In this document: positions 12,156 to 20,108 of the stretch, piece after piece
Layout: each line of letters begins with the position of its first letter
How positions within the stretch are numbered: the first letter of the stretch is position 1
Made by a program: the position numbers and the translations under genes
NCBI RefSeq assembly: GCF_000741285.1
Contig: NZ_JGZE01000012.1
Coordinates: forward strand, 43,155-107,154
Direction: 5' to 3'
From: Bifidobacterium mongoliense DSM 21395
GTDB lineage: Bacteria > Actinomycetota > Actinomycetes > Actinomycetales > Bifidobacteriaceae
DNA: 64,000 bases
The notes under the pieces: generated by a model
The model's database searches: none
Told to the model about the DNA's origin: nothing
The model's input: only the letters and a program-made list of their open reading frames with translations

Positions 12156-12220
12156 CCGCCGCGTCCTGATTTGCTTACGTTCAGCAAGCGTTCGGAACTA
12201 CCTGTAGAATGGAGGGCGTT

Positions 12221-13609
12221 ATGACATTTGCACAGGAACAGCCCGAGGAGCGGGCCAGCGCACCGCGTCCCTCACATCACGCCGTCATCATGCGCGGTGT
12301 CGTCGCGCCGATGCTCGGCTTGCTGGCGGTCGCGAGCATCGTCTTCGGCGTATTGAACGCCACCATATGGAAGCCCGATGTCCATGTCAATGCCGCGGCA
12401 CGTGTCAGTGCGACCCGCTACGTGGTCACTGACCCAGGGGTGCTGCGAATCGTGGATGACCATGCTCGGCTGCGCGTCTCGGGTGCCGGCGATCACGATG
12501 TCTGCATCGCTTTGGGCAGCCCCAAGGATGTGGCCGGCTGGGTAGCCGGTCAGGCCGTGAGCAGAATCACGGGGCTGGGATCGTGGTCCACATTGTCGGT
12601 CGAGCGCATGAAGGCGCAAGGCCCCACGGGGCAAGGCGATGCCGACGTGGACATCAAGGATTCCGATATGTGGTCCAAGGTCTCCTGCGGTTCCTCCGAG
12701 GCGACGATACGTGCCGACCAGGGGCAGTCCGGCGATGTGGCGCTGGTTGATCTCGGTGCCGATGACGCACGGGCGACCATCGCCATGCGTGCCGTTCGGC
12801 AGAAGACGCCCGACTTCGCGATGCCGTTCTATTTCGTGGGTGGGTTGCTCGCCCTGTTGACGGTGCTGGCGGCATCGGTCTTCGCCATGCCGTATCACAA
12901 GCGGCGCAAGCGGATGGTGGAGAGCGAGCCTGTCGAGTCGGCGGATGAGGTGGCCATCAGCGAGGCCTTCACCGGCAGCATACGTGGATTGACTTCAGCG
13001 GTGCGCAAACCCAAGGGCGGCTCCAGGCATAAGCGTCACTCTGACCGCGCTGCGGCGGAGGCGGTGACGAATGGCGGCTCGTCGGCGAAGGATGGCGTTC
13101 TCGGTATCGGCGCCCCACCCGACGGTTCGAACGGGGCCCTGCCAGCGTCTCCCGCCGTCATCGATCCCATGAACCGTAATCTCGTAGCCGATGTGCAGGG
13201 TGCGCAACCCACTACGGGTGCGCTTTCCGGTTCCTCGTATGCGTCCGGCTCCACCGATATGAACGGGGAAGGCGGCAGTGAGCTTCAGAGCGGCTCGACC
13301 GACGGCCCGGGCAGTGGGTTGTCGAATGCTGGGTCGTCGGACGCGGACGCCGAGACCACGGTGATTTCCGCCAACGAACTGCAGGCCTATTTCGCTCGAC
13401 TCTCCCAGGAGTTCGCGCCTGATGATGGGGACGACGCGGAAGAAGCGTCCGGTTCGGCAGAGCGATCTGATGATGCGAATACAGACAGTCCGCATGCAGG
13501 TGCCTCGCAATCGTCGGATGAACATATTGATGGCGCCGAGGACACATCGGACTCAAAGCCAGCCGATGCCGAGCACGACGACGAAGCGGATAAAGAAGGG
13601 CAGCAATGA
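12221..13609 (+). CDS. Membrane protein of unknown function with acidic cytoplasmic tail
   Basis: Not a family I can name. 462 residues: a membrane helix near residues 28-48 (VAPMLGLLAVASIVFGVLNA), an external domain of about 150 residues with two cysteines, a second helix near 200-222 (FYFVGGLLALLTVLAASVFA), then a long Ser/Gly/Asp/Glu-rich tail that looks disordered. GGAGG at 12211-12215 lies five bases before ATG 12221; the in-frame ATG at 12209 overlaps the ribosome binding site. Its stop overlaps the start of the next gene, a lipoprotein, so the two are probably made together and may act together at the cell surface (inference). Confidence 0.8.
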   Translation: MTFAQEQPEERASAPRPSHHAVIMRGVVAPMLGLLAVASIVFGVLNATIWKPDVHVNAAARVSATRYVVTDPGVLRIVDDHARLRVSGAGDHDVCIALGSPKDVAGWVAGQAVSRITGLGSWSTLSVERMKAQGPTGQGDADVDIKDSDMWSKVSCGSSEATIRADQGQSGDVALVDLGADDARATIAMRAVRQKTPDFAMPFYFVGGLLALLTVLAASVFAMPYHKRRKRMVESEPVESADEVAISEAFTGSIRGLTSAVRKPKGGSRHKRHSDRAAAEAVTNGGSSAKDGVLGIGAPPDGSNGALPASPAVIDPMNRNLVADVQGAQPTTGALSGSSYASGSTDMNGEGGSELQSGSTDGPGSGLSNAGSSDADAETTVISANELQAYFARLSQEFAPDDGDDAEEASGSAERSDDANTDSPHAGASQSSDEHIDGAEDTSDSKPADAEHDDEADKEGQQ

Positions 13610-14610
13610 TGAGTACGTGGACCACGAAGATCGCCGCCGCGGGCCTTGCCGTCATGATGATGGCGGGTCTGGCCGCCTGCGAGGGCCAGGTACCCGTTGC
13701 GCAACCCGAAACGAGCAGTACGCAGACCCCGGATCTGACCAAGGCCCAGGAGAAGCGGATCCGCCAGAACATCCTTACGGTTGTGGACAAGGCCAATGAC
13801 GACAAGAACACCGATGGTCTTGATCAGCGCATGTCCGGGCCCGCGTTGGAGATACGCACGAGCGAGATCAACATCGCCAAGGTGACCGGCAAGCTCGACG
13901 CGAAGACCGCGATCCCCACCGACATGACCCAGACGGTCGTGCCGACGGATTCGGGTTGGCCGAGGCTCGTCTACACCATCACCACCACGACCGAGGACCA
14001 GCAGTCGAAGCGACTGCTCGTGCTGCGGCAGGACAGCGCCCGAAGCAACTACAAGCTGTGGGGCGTCGCCAGGCTGTTCCAGGGTGCTAAGCTGCCGAAG
14101 TTCGCCATCCCCGATCTCGGGGCCGAGATGGGTAACGAGAACGACAAGGGTCTTGTCGCCACACCCAAGGAGGCGGTGCGGCGGTACGCGGACGTGTTGC
14201 AGAACGGCGCGTCCAGCCAATACGCCTCAGGGTTCTCCGATGATTTCTTCCGTGACAGCCTTGGCGATCTGACCAAAACGGTCGAGGAGGGCATGAAGCG
14301 CAACAACGGCACCCAGCAGCAGGTGTTCACGCCCGCGAATGACGCCATCAGCGTCATGCGTTCCTCGGACGGCGGCGACCTGGTCGTCGCGCGCATCGAC
14401 TCCCAGTGGACCCGTGCCGCCGGTGAAGGCCGCGAGTCCCAGCCGGCCTCGGACGCCGAGAAGGCGCTGTTCGGCAACGGCAAGCCCACCAGCACGATGC
14501 GGGTCACCTACGTCAACGTCGTCGCCCTGTACATCCCGCCGGCGAAGGACAAGCAGCCCATCACCGCGGTCGGCGCCGAATGGCAGCCGGTCAAGGTCGA
14601 GGCGGTCTAA
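13606..14610 (+). CDS. Lipoprotein of unknown function
   Basis: 334 residues with a signal peptide and lipobox LAAC (C25), so probably anchored on the outer face of the membrane. The body contains no motif I recognise. It is charged and soluble-looking, with a DLTKAQEKRIRQNILTVVDK helix just after the anchor and a C-terminal beta-rich part. The ATG at 13606 overlaps the stop of the preceding membrane-protein gene (ATGA), with GAAGGG upstream; a second ATG follows at 13609. Translational coupling suggests a two-protein unit. Confidence 0.8.
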   Translation: MMSTWTTKIAAAGLAVMMMAGLAACEGQVPVAQPETSSTQTPDLTKAQEKRIRQNILTVVDKANDDKNTDGLDQRMSGPALEIRTSEINIAKVTGKLDAKTAIPTDMTQTVVPTDSGWPRLVYTITTTTEDQQSKRLLVLRQDSARSNYKLWGVARLFQGAKLPKFAIPDLGAEMGNENDKGLVATPKEAVRRYADVLQNGASSQYASGFSDDFFRDSLGDLTKTVEEGMKRNNGTQQQVFTPANDAISVMRSSDGGDLVVARIDSQWTRAAGEGRESQPASDAEKALFGNGKPTSTMRVTYVNVVALYIPPAKDKQPITAVGAEWQPVKVEAV

Positions 14611-14736
14611 CGAATCGTGCGATCACGTGGTCCCGCAGGGCGAGTGGCGTGCGTCGCCGTCGACGTGCCTCGCCATGGCGGGCGCAGCGGGTCGCCAAGC
14701 AACTGATGACCGAGCAATGAATACTACGGAGGCATG

Positions 14737-15702
14737 ATGGCAGACAAACAACAGTTCAACCCGGGGGTGTCCCTCGCGGGCGCCGTGGATCTCGAATCAC
14801 TCAAGCACCAGGTCAAGGCCGAGCCGGGGCAGGCCGGGGGAGCGCCTCGGGCCGGCGGGTACGTCATCGACACGAGCGAGAACACGTTCCAGGCGATGGT
14901 GCAGACCTCGACGACCTTCCCGGTGCTGCTGCTCCTGTGGGTGCCCACCGATGAGCGTCTGTTCGCCCTCGCGAAGAGCCTGGGCGATGCCGTGAACGCG
15001 TTGGACGGCAAGATCCAGCTTTCTCGCATCGACATTAAGGAGAATCCTTCGATCGCCCAGGCGTTGCAGGTGCAAAGTGCGCCCGCGCTCTTCGGCCTGG
15101 TCGGGGGTCGGCCCATTCCGATCATCCAGGGTCTGCCCGGCGACCAGGAGGTGAAGCAGATCGTCGAACAGGTCATCCCGCAGATCATCGAGGCCGCGCA
15201 GAAGTCCGGCGTGACCGGTACCGCGCCGTATTCGGGAGATCCAAAGGCCGAGCGGTCCGAAGACGATGCCGCCGGTACGGAACCCGAGGTTCCTCCGGAG
15301 CACGCCGAAGCCGTACGTCTTGCCGAACAGGGCGACTACGCGGGCGCCGCGGTGGCCTACGAGCAGGTGCTCGAACAGGATCCCTCCGACGCCTTGGCCG
15401 CGCGCGAACGCTCGAAGGCGTTGTTGTTGGCCCGCTCAGGCAAGGCCGACGTCCGCGTCGTGAGAGCGGCAGCGGCCGATAAGCCCGACGACGTCGAGGC
15501 TCAGCTCGCGGTCGCCGACATCGACATGATCGGCGGACAGATCAACGACGCGTTCGAACGGTTGCTGGACTACATCGCGGCCGGTCATCGTGCCCAGATC
15601 GATCCGGTGCGTCGCCGGTTGCTCGAATATTTCGCCATTCCCGAGGCGACCGACGAGCGGCTGCGCCATGCCCGGCGTCGTCTGGCGTCGCTTATGTACT
15701 GA
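14737..15702 (+). CDS. Thioredoxin-like TPR protein (CnoX/YbbN type), redox-inactive
   Basis: 321 residues. A thioredoxin-fold domain (about 45-150: FPVLLLLWVPTDERLFALAK, LSRIDIKENPSIAQALQVQS, APALFGLVGGRPI) is followed by an acidic linker and TPR-like helices (EHAEAVRLAEQGDYAGAAVA, YEQVLEQDPSDALAARERSK) to the end. This is the layout of the YbbN/CnoX co-chaperone that holds stressed proteins for GroEL or DnaK. The CxxC site is absent (WVPTDERL occupies its place), so no disulfide chemistry is expected. GGAGG sits four bases before ATG 14737; an ATG at 14734 is too close. Convergent with the CYTH gene. Confidence 0.85.
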   Translation: MADKQQFNPGVSLAGAVDLESLKHQVKAEPGQAGGAPRAGGYVIDTSENTFQAMVQTSTTFPVLLLLWVPTDERLFALAKSLGDAVNALDGKIQLSRIDIKENPSIAQALQVQSAPALFGLVGGRPIPIIQGLPGDQEVKQIVEQVIPQIIEAAQKSGVTGTAPYSGDPKAERSEDDAAGTEPEVPPEHAEAVRLAEQGDYAGAAVAYEQVLEQDPSDALAARERSKALLLARSGKADVRVVRAAAADKPDDVEAQLAVADIDMIGGQINDAFERLLDYIAAGHRAQIDPVRRRLLEYFAIPEATDERLRHARRRLASLMY

Positions 15703-15742
15703 TGTTGTCGATTCGTTCCGTTCGCTCTGTGTGTTCTGTGTT

Positions 15743-16369
15743 CTATTCGTGGCGGTTACGGCCGAAGACCTGTTCGAAATGCGTGCCTTCGACGGCGAGT
15801 TGGTGGCTGAAGGCTTCGCTCCATTGCGAGAAGGGGTGCGAAGCCAGGCCGTCGTTCGAGAAGCGCGCCTGATCGGTGATTTCCGTGATGCAGAAGTTCG
15901 GTATGACCAGATTCGTCACCGGGCTGCTGCGCTCGGCCTCCGCCACGATCAACGGGGCGTTGTCGCCGCCGAATACATCGATGCTCCACCCATCCTCGCC
16001 CAGCCACGCGGAGAAACGGTTCTTGATGATGGGCACCCCGCCGCGGCGGATGAGTTCGCCGGCGATATGCGGGTCGACCTCCCGCTCCGCCTCGTATCGG
16101 GTGCCGCCCACCGAGGGGCCTTTGATGGTGACGAAGGCCTGGGTGAAGGAGTCGCGGTACTCGCTCAGCACCGCCATCGGATCGGTGTCGGCGTCCACGG
16201 GAATGCGCACGGAGTTGCTCTGCAGGCGGATGCGCAACGCGTAGTTGTCGGCGTGCACGTAGTAGCTCTGGATGATGAGCGTGGGCGCGTCCCCGTCGTC
16301 CAATTCGTCGGGCATCTGACGGCAGAAGAACCGGCGCTCGTATTCGAAGTCGTTCATCGGATTATCCAT
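15743..16369 (-). CDS. CYTH-domain protein
   Basis: 208 residues. CYTH proteins form a beta-tunnel that binds triphosphates with metal ions (triphosphatases, thiamine-triphosphatases, some adenylate cyclases). Visible elements: the N-terminal EYERRF (ExExK-type signature with R for K), LRIRLQ, FVTIKGPSVGGTRYEAEREV, KNRFSAW and WSIDVFGG followed by an acidic strand LIVAEAE. The substrate cannot be predicted. The start is ATG 16369, six bases after TACACT; extending the frame upstream would translate the 42-bp repeats and is rejected. Confidence 0.85.
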   Translation of the reverse strand: MDNPMNDFEYERRFFCRQMPDELDDGDAPTLIIQSYYVHADNYALRIRLQSNSVRIPVDADTDPMAVLSEYRDSFTQAFVTIKGPSVGGTRYEAEREVDPHIAGELIRRGGVPIIKNRFSAWLGEDGWSIDVFGGDNAPLIVAEAERSSPVTNLVIPNFCITEITDQARFSNDGLASHPFSQWSEAFSHQLAVEGTHFEQVFGRNRHE

Positions 16370-16375
16370 GTCACC

Positions 16376-16381
16376 AGTGTA
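16376..16381 (-). promoter_or_regulatory. -10 box, probable leaderless start of the CYTH gene
   Basis: TACACT on the minus strand, 6 nt before the ATG. The box abuts the 42-bp duplication that begins at 16381. Confidence 0.6.
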
Positions 16382-16464
16382 CGCATGAACGCGTTTCGTG
16401 GTGGGGGTCAACGTTCGCCGACACGCATGGACGCGTTTCGTGGTGGGGGTCAACGTTCGCCGAC
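16381..16464. repeat. 42-bp tandem duplication upstream of the CYTH gene
   Basis: Two copies (16381-16422 and 16423-16464) differ at a single position (ACGCATGAACG versus ACGCATGGACG), and a third partial copy starts at 16465. They occupy the place of upstream promoter or operator sequence for the minus-strand CYTH promoter. Confidence 0.9.
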
Positions 16465-16467
16465 ACG

Positions 16468-16565
16468 CCCGGATTTTTATAGACAAGTCGATAGATACAA
16501 ATCCGCACCCGCGGAATATGGCCCCTCGATATTTGTATTGCCCGACTTGCCTACGATAATCCGGG
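16468..16565 (+). repeat. Dispersed palindromic element, copy 2 (long form, no array)
   Basis: Outer arms CCCGGATT and AATCCGGG, middle arms TAGACAAGTCG and CGACTTGCCTA, and inner arms ATACAAAT and ATTTGTAT enclose the core GCGGAATATGGCCCCTCG. This is the most complete palindrome of the three copies. It lies between the divergent CYTH and tRNA-Arg genes, so it is not in a terminator position for either. Confidence 0.85.
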
Positions 16566-16808
16566 TGTGTCGCGTGGATCGATCCGATATGTGGACAGAA
16601 ACATGGACGCGGACCCGGATATCGGACCCGGACTGACCTGGACACGGGCATATCCAGAGGGAAAGACGATGGATGCTCGTGAGTCCACGCCTTTCCGATG
16701 TTCCTGCCATCGCGATCAGCGGCGTAGAACGCGAGCTCTCAGTCCGCCGGGGCCCAACGTCGCACCCCTCGCGTGGTCGGGCGGGCGTGTATAGTGGTGT
16801 GGTGTTGC

Positions 16809-16884
16809 GGGCTTGTAGCTCAGTGGATAGAGCGTTCGCCTCCGGAGCGAAAGGTCGTGGGTTCGAATCCCATTAAGCCCACCA
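16809..16884 (+). tRNA. tRNA-Arg (anticodon CCG)
   Basis: Cloverleaf with acceptor GGGCTTG/TAAGCCC, D arm GCTCAGTGGATAGAGC, anticodon arm TTCGCCTCCGGAGCGAA with CCG, T arm GTGGGTTCGAATCCCAT, and an encoded CCA end. Confidence 0.95.
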
Positions 16885-16894
16885 GAAGTGCCAT

Positions 16895-16940
16895 GCGGGA
16901 GTGTGTGACGTCGATAGGCGCCACGCACTCCCGTTGTGTT
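16895..16940 (+). terminator. Terminator of tRNA-Arg
   Basis: GCGGGAGTGTGTG pairs with CACGCACTCCCG (one G-T pair), followed by TTGTGTTT. It starts 10 nt after the tRNA. Confidence 0.7.
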
Positions 16941-17063
16941 TCCGGCTTTTGCTCCATGTGTCACGCTGTGCCCGTCTTGATGCAAGAAGAGCGTTCCCGT
17001 TGCGCTTCTTTGTCTGCACCGTCATATACGCATTTCATGGAAGACCGTGGAGAACGATGCCGC

Positions 17064-17165
17064 GGGTGTCGCGCGAAGTTGTTCCGTGCCGGTCCTCGGG
17101 TGTCGCGCGAAGTTGTTGCGTGCCGGTCCTCGGGTGTCGCGCGAAGTTGTTGCGTGCCGGTCCTC
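17064..17165. repeat. 34-bp tandem repeat, three units
   Basis: Three head-to-tail copies at 17064, 17098 and 17132; unit begins GGGTGTCGCGCGAAGTTGTT. Copies 2 and 3 are identical and copy 1 differs by one base (TTCCG for TTGCG). The array ends 12 nt before the stop codon of the SRPBCC gene. Nothing else is seen in 16941-17177. Confidence 0.95.
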
Positions 17166-17177
17166 TGATCTCCCCGT

Positions 17178-17672
17178 TTAGCGGCGGTCAGCCAAATCTC
17201 GTGCGTAGTCGGCCCACGCGCGGAGGTAGGCGGTGGTCTCATTGCCCTCGCGCCGGCCGAAGCATAACGTGAACAGGCGGCCGATCATTCCGGGATAGGT
17301 CTGTCGGCGACGCAGTACGCAGGCACAAGGACCTGTGGGTTCGACCGAGCACAGCAGACATGATCGAAGTGGTCCGAGCCGCGCCTCGATGTGCACGAGA
17401 CCGGTTCCCGTGTCGACTTCGGCGATGCGGCAGTGCATCACCGGGCCCTCGCTCGTTCGGACCAGATAGCGGTGTCCGGTCTTAAGCACCACGGAATTGG
17501 TCGGAGAGACCGCGGAACTACGCGAGAAGTTCGCGGCATCGGCATCGGCCTCGACGCTTCGCACCGTGGCGAGGTTCGGCGGCCAGTGTTCCATGTGCTC
17601 CAAGGCAGCCCATGCGGTGGCGGCGGGCACGTCGACCGGCAATCCATTGGAGAAATCGTTGTGAGTCGCCAT
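17178..17672 (-). CDS. SRPBCC-fold protein, function unknown
   Basis: 164 residues. The N-terminus FSNGLPVDVPAATAWAALEH and the helix-grip pattern of alternating strands ending in a long C-terminal helix (NETTAYLRAWADYARDLADR) fit the SRPBCC/polyketide-cyclase-like superfamily, which binds hydrophobic ligands. No catalytic motif can be assigned. Five cysteines lie between residues 97 and 145, in LRSCLLCSVEPTGPCACVL and further on, which is unusual for the fold. The start is ATG 17672, seven bases after TAGAAT; the longer frame from 17759 reads through the promoter. Confidence 0.65.
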   Translation of the reverse strand: MATHNDFSNGLPVDVPAATAWAALEHMEHWPPNLATVRSVEADADAANFSRSSAVSPTNSVVLKTGHRYLVRTSEGPVMHCRIAEVDTGTGLVHIEARLGPLRSCLLCSVEPTGPCACVLRRRQTYPGMIGRLFTLCFGRREGNETTAYLRAWADYARDLADRR

Positions 17673-17679
17673 GGCCTTG

Positions 17680-17685
17680 ATTCTA
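17680..17685 (-). promoter_or_regulatory. -10 box, probable leaderless start of the SRPBCC gene
   Basis: TAGAAT on the minus strand, 7 nt before ATG 17672; no ribosome binding site. Confidence 0.6.
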
Positions 17686-17745
17686 TCGTCGCGTGTACCG
17701 GGGGATTTGATGTCGACCACCGGAGGGGCTCGGCACACGTCGGGT

Positions 17746-17785
17746 GTGTGCACCTGCACGTCCGCCTACACAGGCAGGTGCACAC
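17746..17785 (-). terminator. Strong stem-loop after the transporter gene
   Basis: GTGTGCACCTGC and GCAGGTGCACAC form a perfect 12-bp stem with a 16-nt loop. It lies downstream of the minus-strand MHS transporter gene. There is no T tract, so a terminator role is inferred from position only. Confidence 0.4.
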
Positions 17786-17880
17786 TTGCACATCCGCACC
17801 CACATCCGCGTCCACCTGTGTACACCTGCACATCCGCATCCACACATACCCACGCCACATCCGCACATACCAACGCCGAG
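17786..17880. repeat. Low-complexity CACATCCGCA-type repeats
   Basis: Irregular repeats of CACATCCGCA / CCACATCCGC / CACACATACC, about 8-12 nt each, fill the gap between the transporter and the SRPBCC gene. No coding signal. Confidence 0.6.
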
Positions 17881-17959
17881 GCGCAGGAACCGCGGCGACA
17901 TCATATCGATATCGGCGATCCCCACGCCCCGGCGTGGCGGTGATGATGGAAACTATCGG

Positions 17960-19270
17960 TTATCTCGCGAAGTCGACGTCCTTGCTCTCCTTGAAGGCGA
18001 GCAGCGCGACCAGCGCGAGTGCGGACATCGCGCCCAGGTACCAGCCGAGCGCCCAGATGCCGTAATTGCTCACCAGCCAGGTGGCGAGGGTCGGGGCGAA
18101 GGCGCCGCCGAGTATGGCCGCCAGGTTGTAGGCGAATCCGGCGCCGGAGTAGCGCACCTTCATCGGGAACATCTCGGGGAGGTAGGCGCCGCAGGGGCCG
18201 AAGAGGCTGCCCATGAGCACGAAGCCGACGCAGAGGAACACGAGCGCGCCCATGAAGTTGCGCTGACCGGTGAGCAAGCCCGGGGCCAGGAAGCTGAAGA
18301 CCAGGGTGGCGGCGGTGGCCGCGAGCAGCACGCGCTTACGGCCGACCGCATCGGCACGCAGGCAACTGAGCACGATGAACGCGGCGAAGAACAATACGGA
18401 GAACACCTGCATGAAGAGGTACTCGTGCTGGGTGAATCCGAGGCTCTTCACGCCATAGGACAGCGACCAGGTGCCGAGTATGTAGAAGATGGTGTAGGTG
18501 ATGCCCATGGCGCAGGTTCCGAGCACGACGTTCTTCCAGTAATGGCGAAGCTCGAACAGGGGGTGATGCGCGGTGCGCTGCTCATGCGAGGCCTTGCGAT
18601 AGACGGGTGTCTCGCTCATGTGGATGCGCATGTACATGCCGACGACCACGAGCACCGCCGACAGCAGGAAGGGAAGACGCCAGCCCCAGGCCTGCATCTG
18701 CTCCTGCGTGAACACGCTGGTCAGCACGAGGTTGAGGCCGTAGGAGAGCAGGAATCCGATCGGTGCGCCGAGGTTCGGGAATGATCCGTACAGCGCGCGT
18801 TTGTTCCTCGGGGCGTTCTCCGTGGCGACCAGCGCGGCGCCGGACCATTCACCGGCGAGGCCCAGACCCTGGCAGACGCGGCACAGGCACAGGAGCACGA
18901 CCGACCAGATGCCGATCTTGGCGTATCCGGGCAGTAGACCGACCACGAAGGTCGAAGTGCCCATCACCATCAGTGCGACCACCAGCGTCTGCTTACGGCC
19001 GAGCTTGTCGCCGAAGTGTCCGAAGAGCAGGGAGCCGAAGGGCCGGGCCAGGAAGGAGATCGCGAAGGTGAGCAGCGACTGCAGGGTGCCGACCACGGGA
19101 TCTGATTTCGGGAAGAACACCGCCGAGAAATAGGTCGCGGCGGCGATGCTGTAGCAGTAGTTGTCATAGAACTCGATGGCGGTGCCGACCATCGAGGCGC
19201 TCATTATCTCTCCCAGTGAGTCTCGGGTTCTCGGGGCGCTTACCGCCGTCGAGGTCAATGTGCTGGTCAT
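17960..19270 (-). CDS. MFS transporter, metabolite:H+ symporter (MHS) family
   Basis: 436 residues with twelve predicted membrane helices. The MHS signature is seen after helix 2: GHFGDKLGRKQTLV (the GxxGDxxGRKxxL loop), with a weaker second copy (LRADAVGRKRVLL) in the C-terminal half, and the CRVCQGLGLAGEWSGAALVATENAP block after helix 4. Relatives carry shikimate, proline/betaine, alpha-ketoglutarate or citrate with protons; the substrate here cannot be chosen. The N-terminus (MTSTLTSTAVSAPRTRDSLG) is polar; AGAAGAAG lies upstream. It stands alone with 690 nt of promoter-side gap and a stem-loop after it. Confidence 0.88.
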   Translation of the reverse strand: MTSTLTSTAVSAPRTRDSLGEIMSASMVGTAIEFYDNYCYSIAAATYFSAVFFPKSDPVVGTLQSLLTFAISFLARPFGSLLFGHFGDKLGRKQTLVVALMVMGTSTFVVGLLPGYAKIGIWSVVLLCLCRVCQGLGLAGEWSGAALVATENAPRNKRALYGSFPNLGAPIGFLLSYGLNLVLTSVFTQEQMQAWGWRLPFLLSAVLVVVGMYMRIHMSETPVYRKASHEQRTAHHPLFELRHYWKNVVLGTCAMGITYTIFYILGTWSLSYGVKSLGFTQHEYLFMQVFSVLFFAAFIVLSCLRADAVGRKRVLLAATAATLVFSFLAPGLLTGQRNFMGALVFLCVGFVLMGSLFGPCGAYLPEMFPMKVRYSGAGFAYNLAAILGGAFAPTLATWLVSNYGIWALGWYLGAMSALALVALLAFKESKDVDFAR

Positions 19271-20108
19271 GTTGTCTTCTTCTCTTGGTGTACGACTCCT
19301 CCAGGGTTCTCGGCGGTGGGGGAGGGTGTTATCAATGGGTCGATGGAACCGTGCGGTATATGGGTATGGGACTGCTCGAACGGCGTTGGGGCGATATCCT
19401 TTGTGGGGACGTGCGATGACCGGAGATTTCGCGATGGCGATAGCGTGGGCTATCGCGCCGTGAACGGATTCTTGGCGCCCGGCCTCATACGGTGTAGGTA
19501 TGCAGGCTATCGTGCCGTGGGGTCTATGCGAATGATGGCATCAATACTGATTGTGTCAATGAGTGATGCGCAACGTCGAACGGTTCAGTTATACGGGGGA
19601 TCAGCGCGTCGATGAGGACGCGACGATAATTCGGCGCAGCTCCGCGACGGTCGTCAGTGTAACGACTCGCAGCATGGCATTGCGCTTCATGGAGACCTCT
19701 TCCCGACTGAGTTCGTTCGACCCATCAGTAGAACACCGATGTATGTGGTATTCCGTGGCTCCCATTATGGGACGTCATCGCGATGAGGCCAGCTCATGGT
19801 CACTATGTGGACCTGTGGGGTGGGACGGCGTTGGGTGATCGCGCGCATATGCACCGTCCGTCGACGGCCTGGCGCGCGTTGTGAGCGTCGTTGGCCGTAC
19901 ACCGCACATCACAGATGAACCGCACATGAACTCATGATGATATGTAGCTGAAACCGGTGTCGGCAGGCTCGTTCCGGCCGTACAAATGAGATGAGGCCCG
20001 TCGGTATGTATGTGATTGGAGCGATGGGCGCAGGAGGATGGCCGACACCCGTTGCGTGGGTGGGAGCCTCATGAGGATAGCCGAATATGGAATTCGGAAG
20101 GACAGAGA
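19271..20108. other. 838-nt gap between divergent transporter and phosphatase genes
   Basis: No supported gene. GC is visibly lower than in the flanking genes. A perfect 8-bp hairpin GCGATAGC-gtgg-GCTATCGC lies at 19437-19456, and the sequence GGCTATCGYGCCGTG occurs at 19448 and again at 19507. Both could be regulatory sites for the divergent genes, but no consensus is recognised. Confidence 0.4.

Noticed and set aside
17744..18784. 346-residue plus-strand frame, His/Glu-rich
   Set aside because: Antisense to the MHS transporter with a start inside low-complexity repeats.
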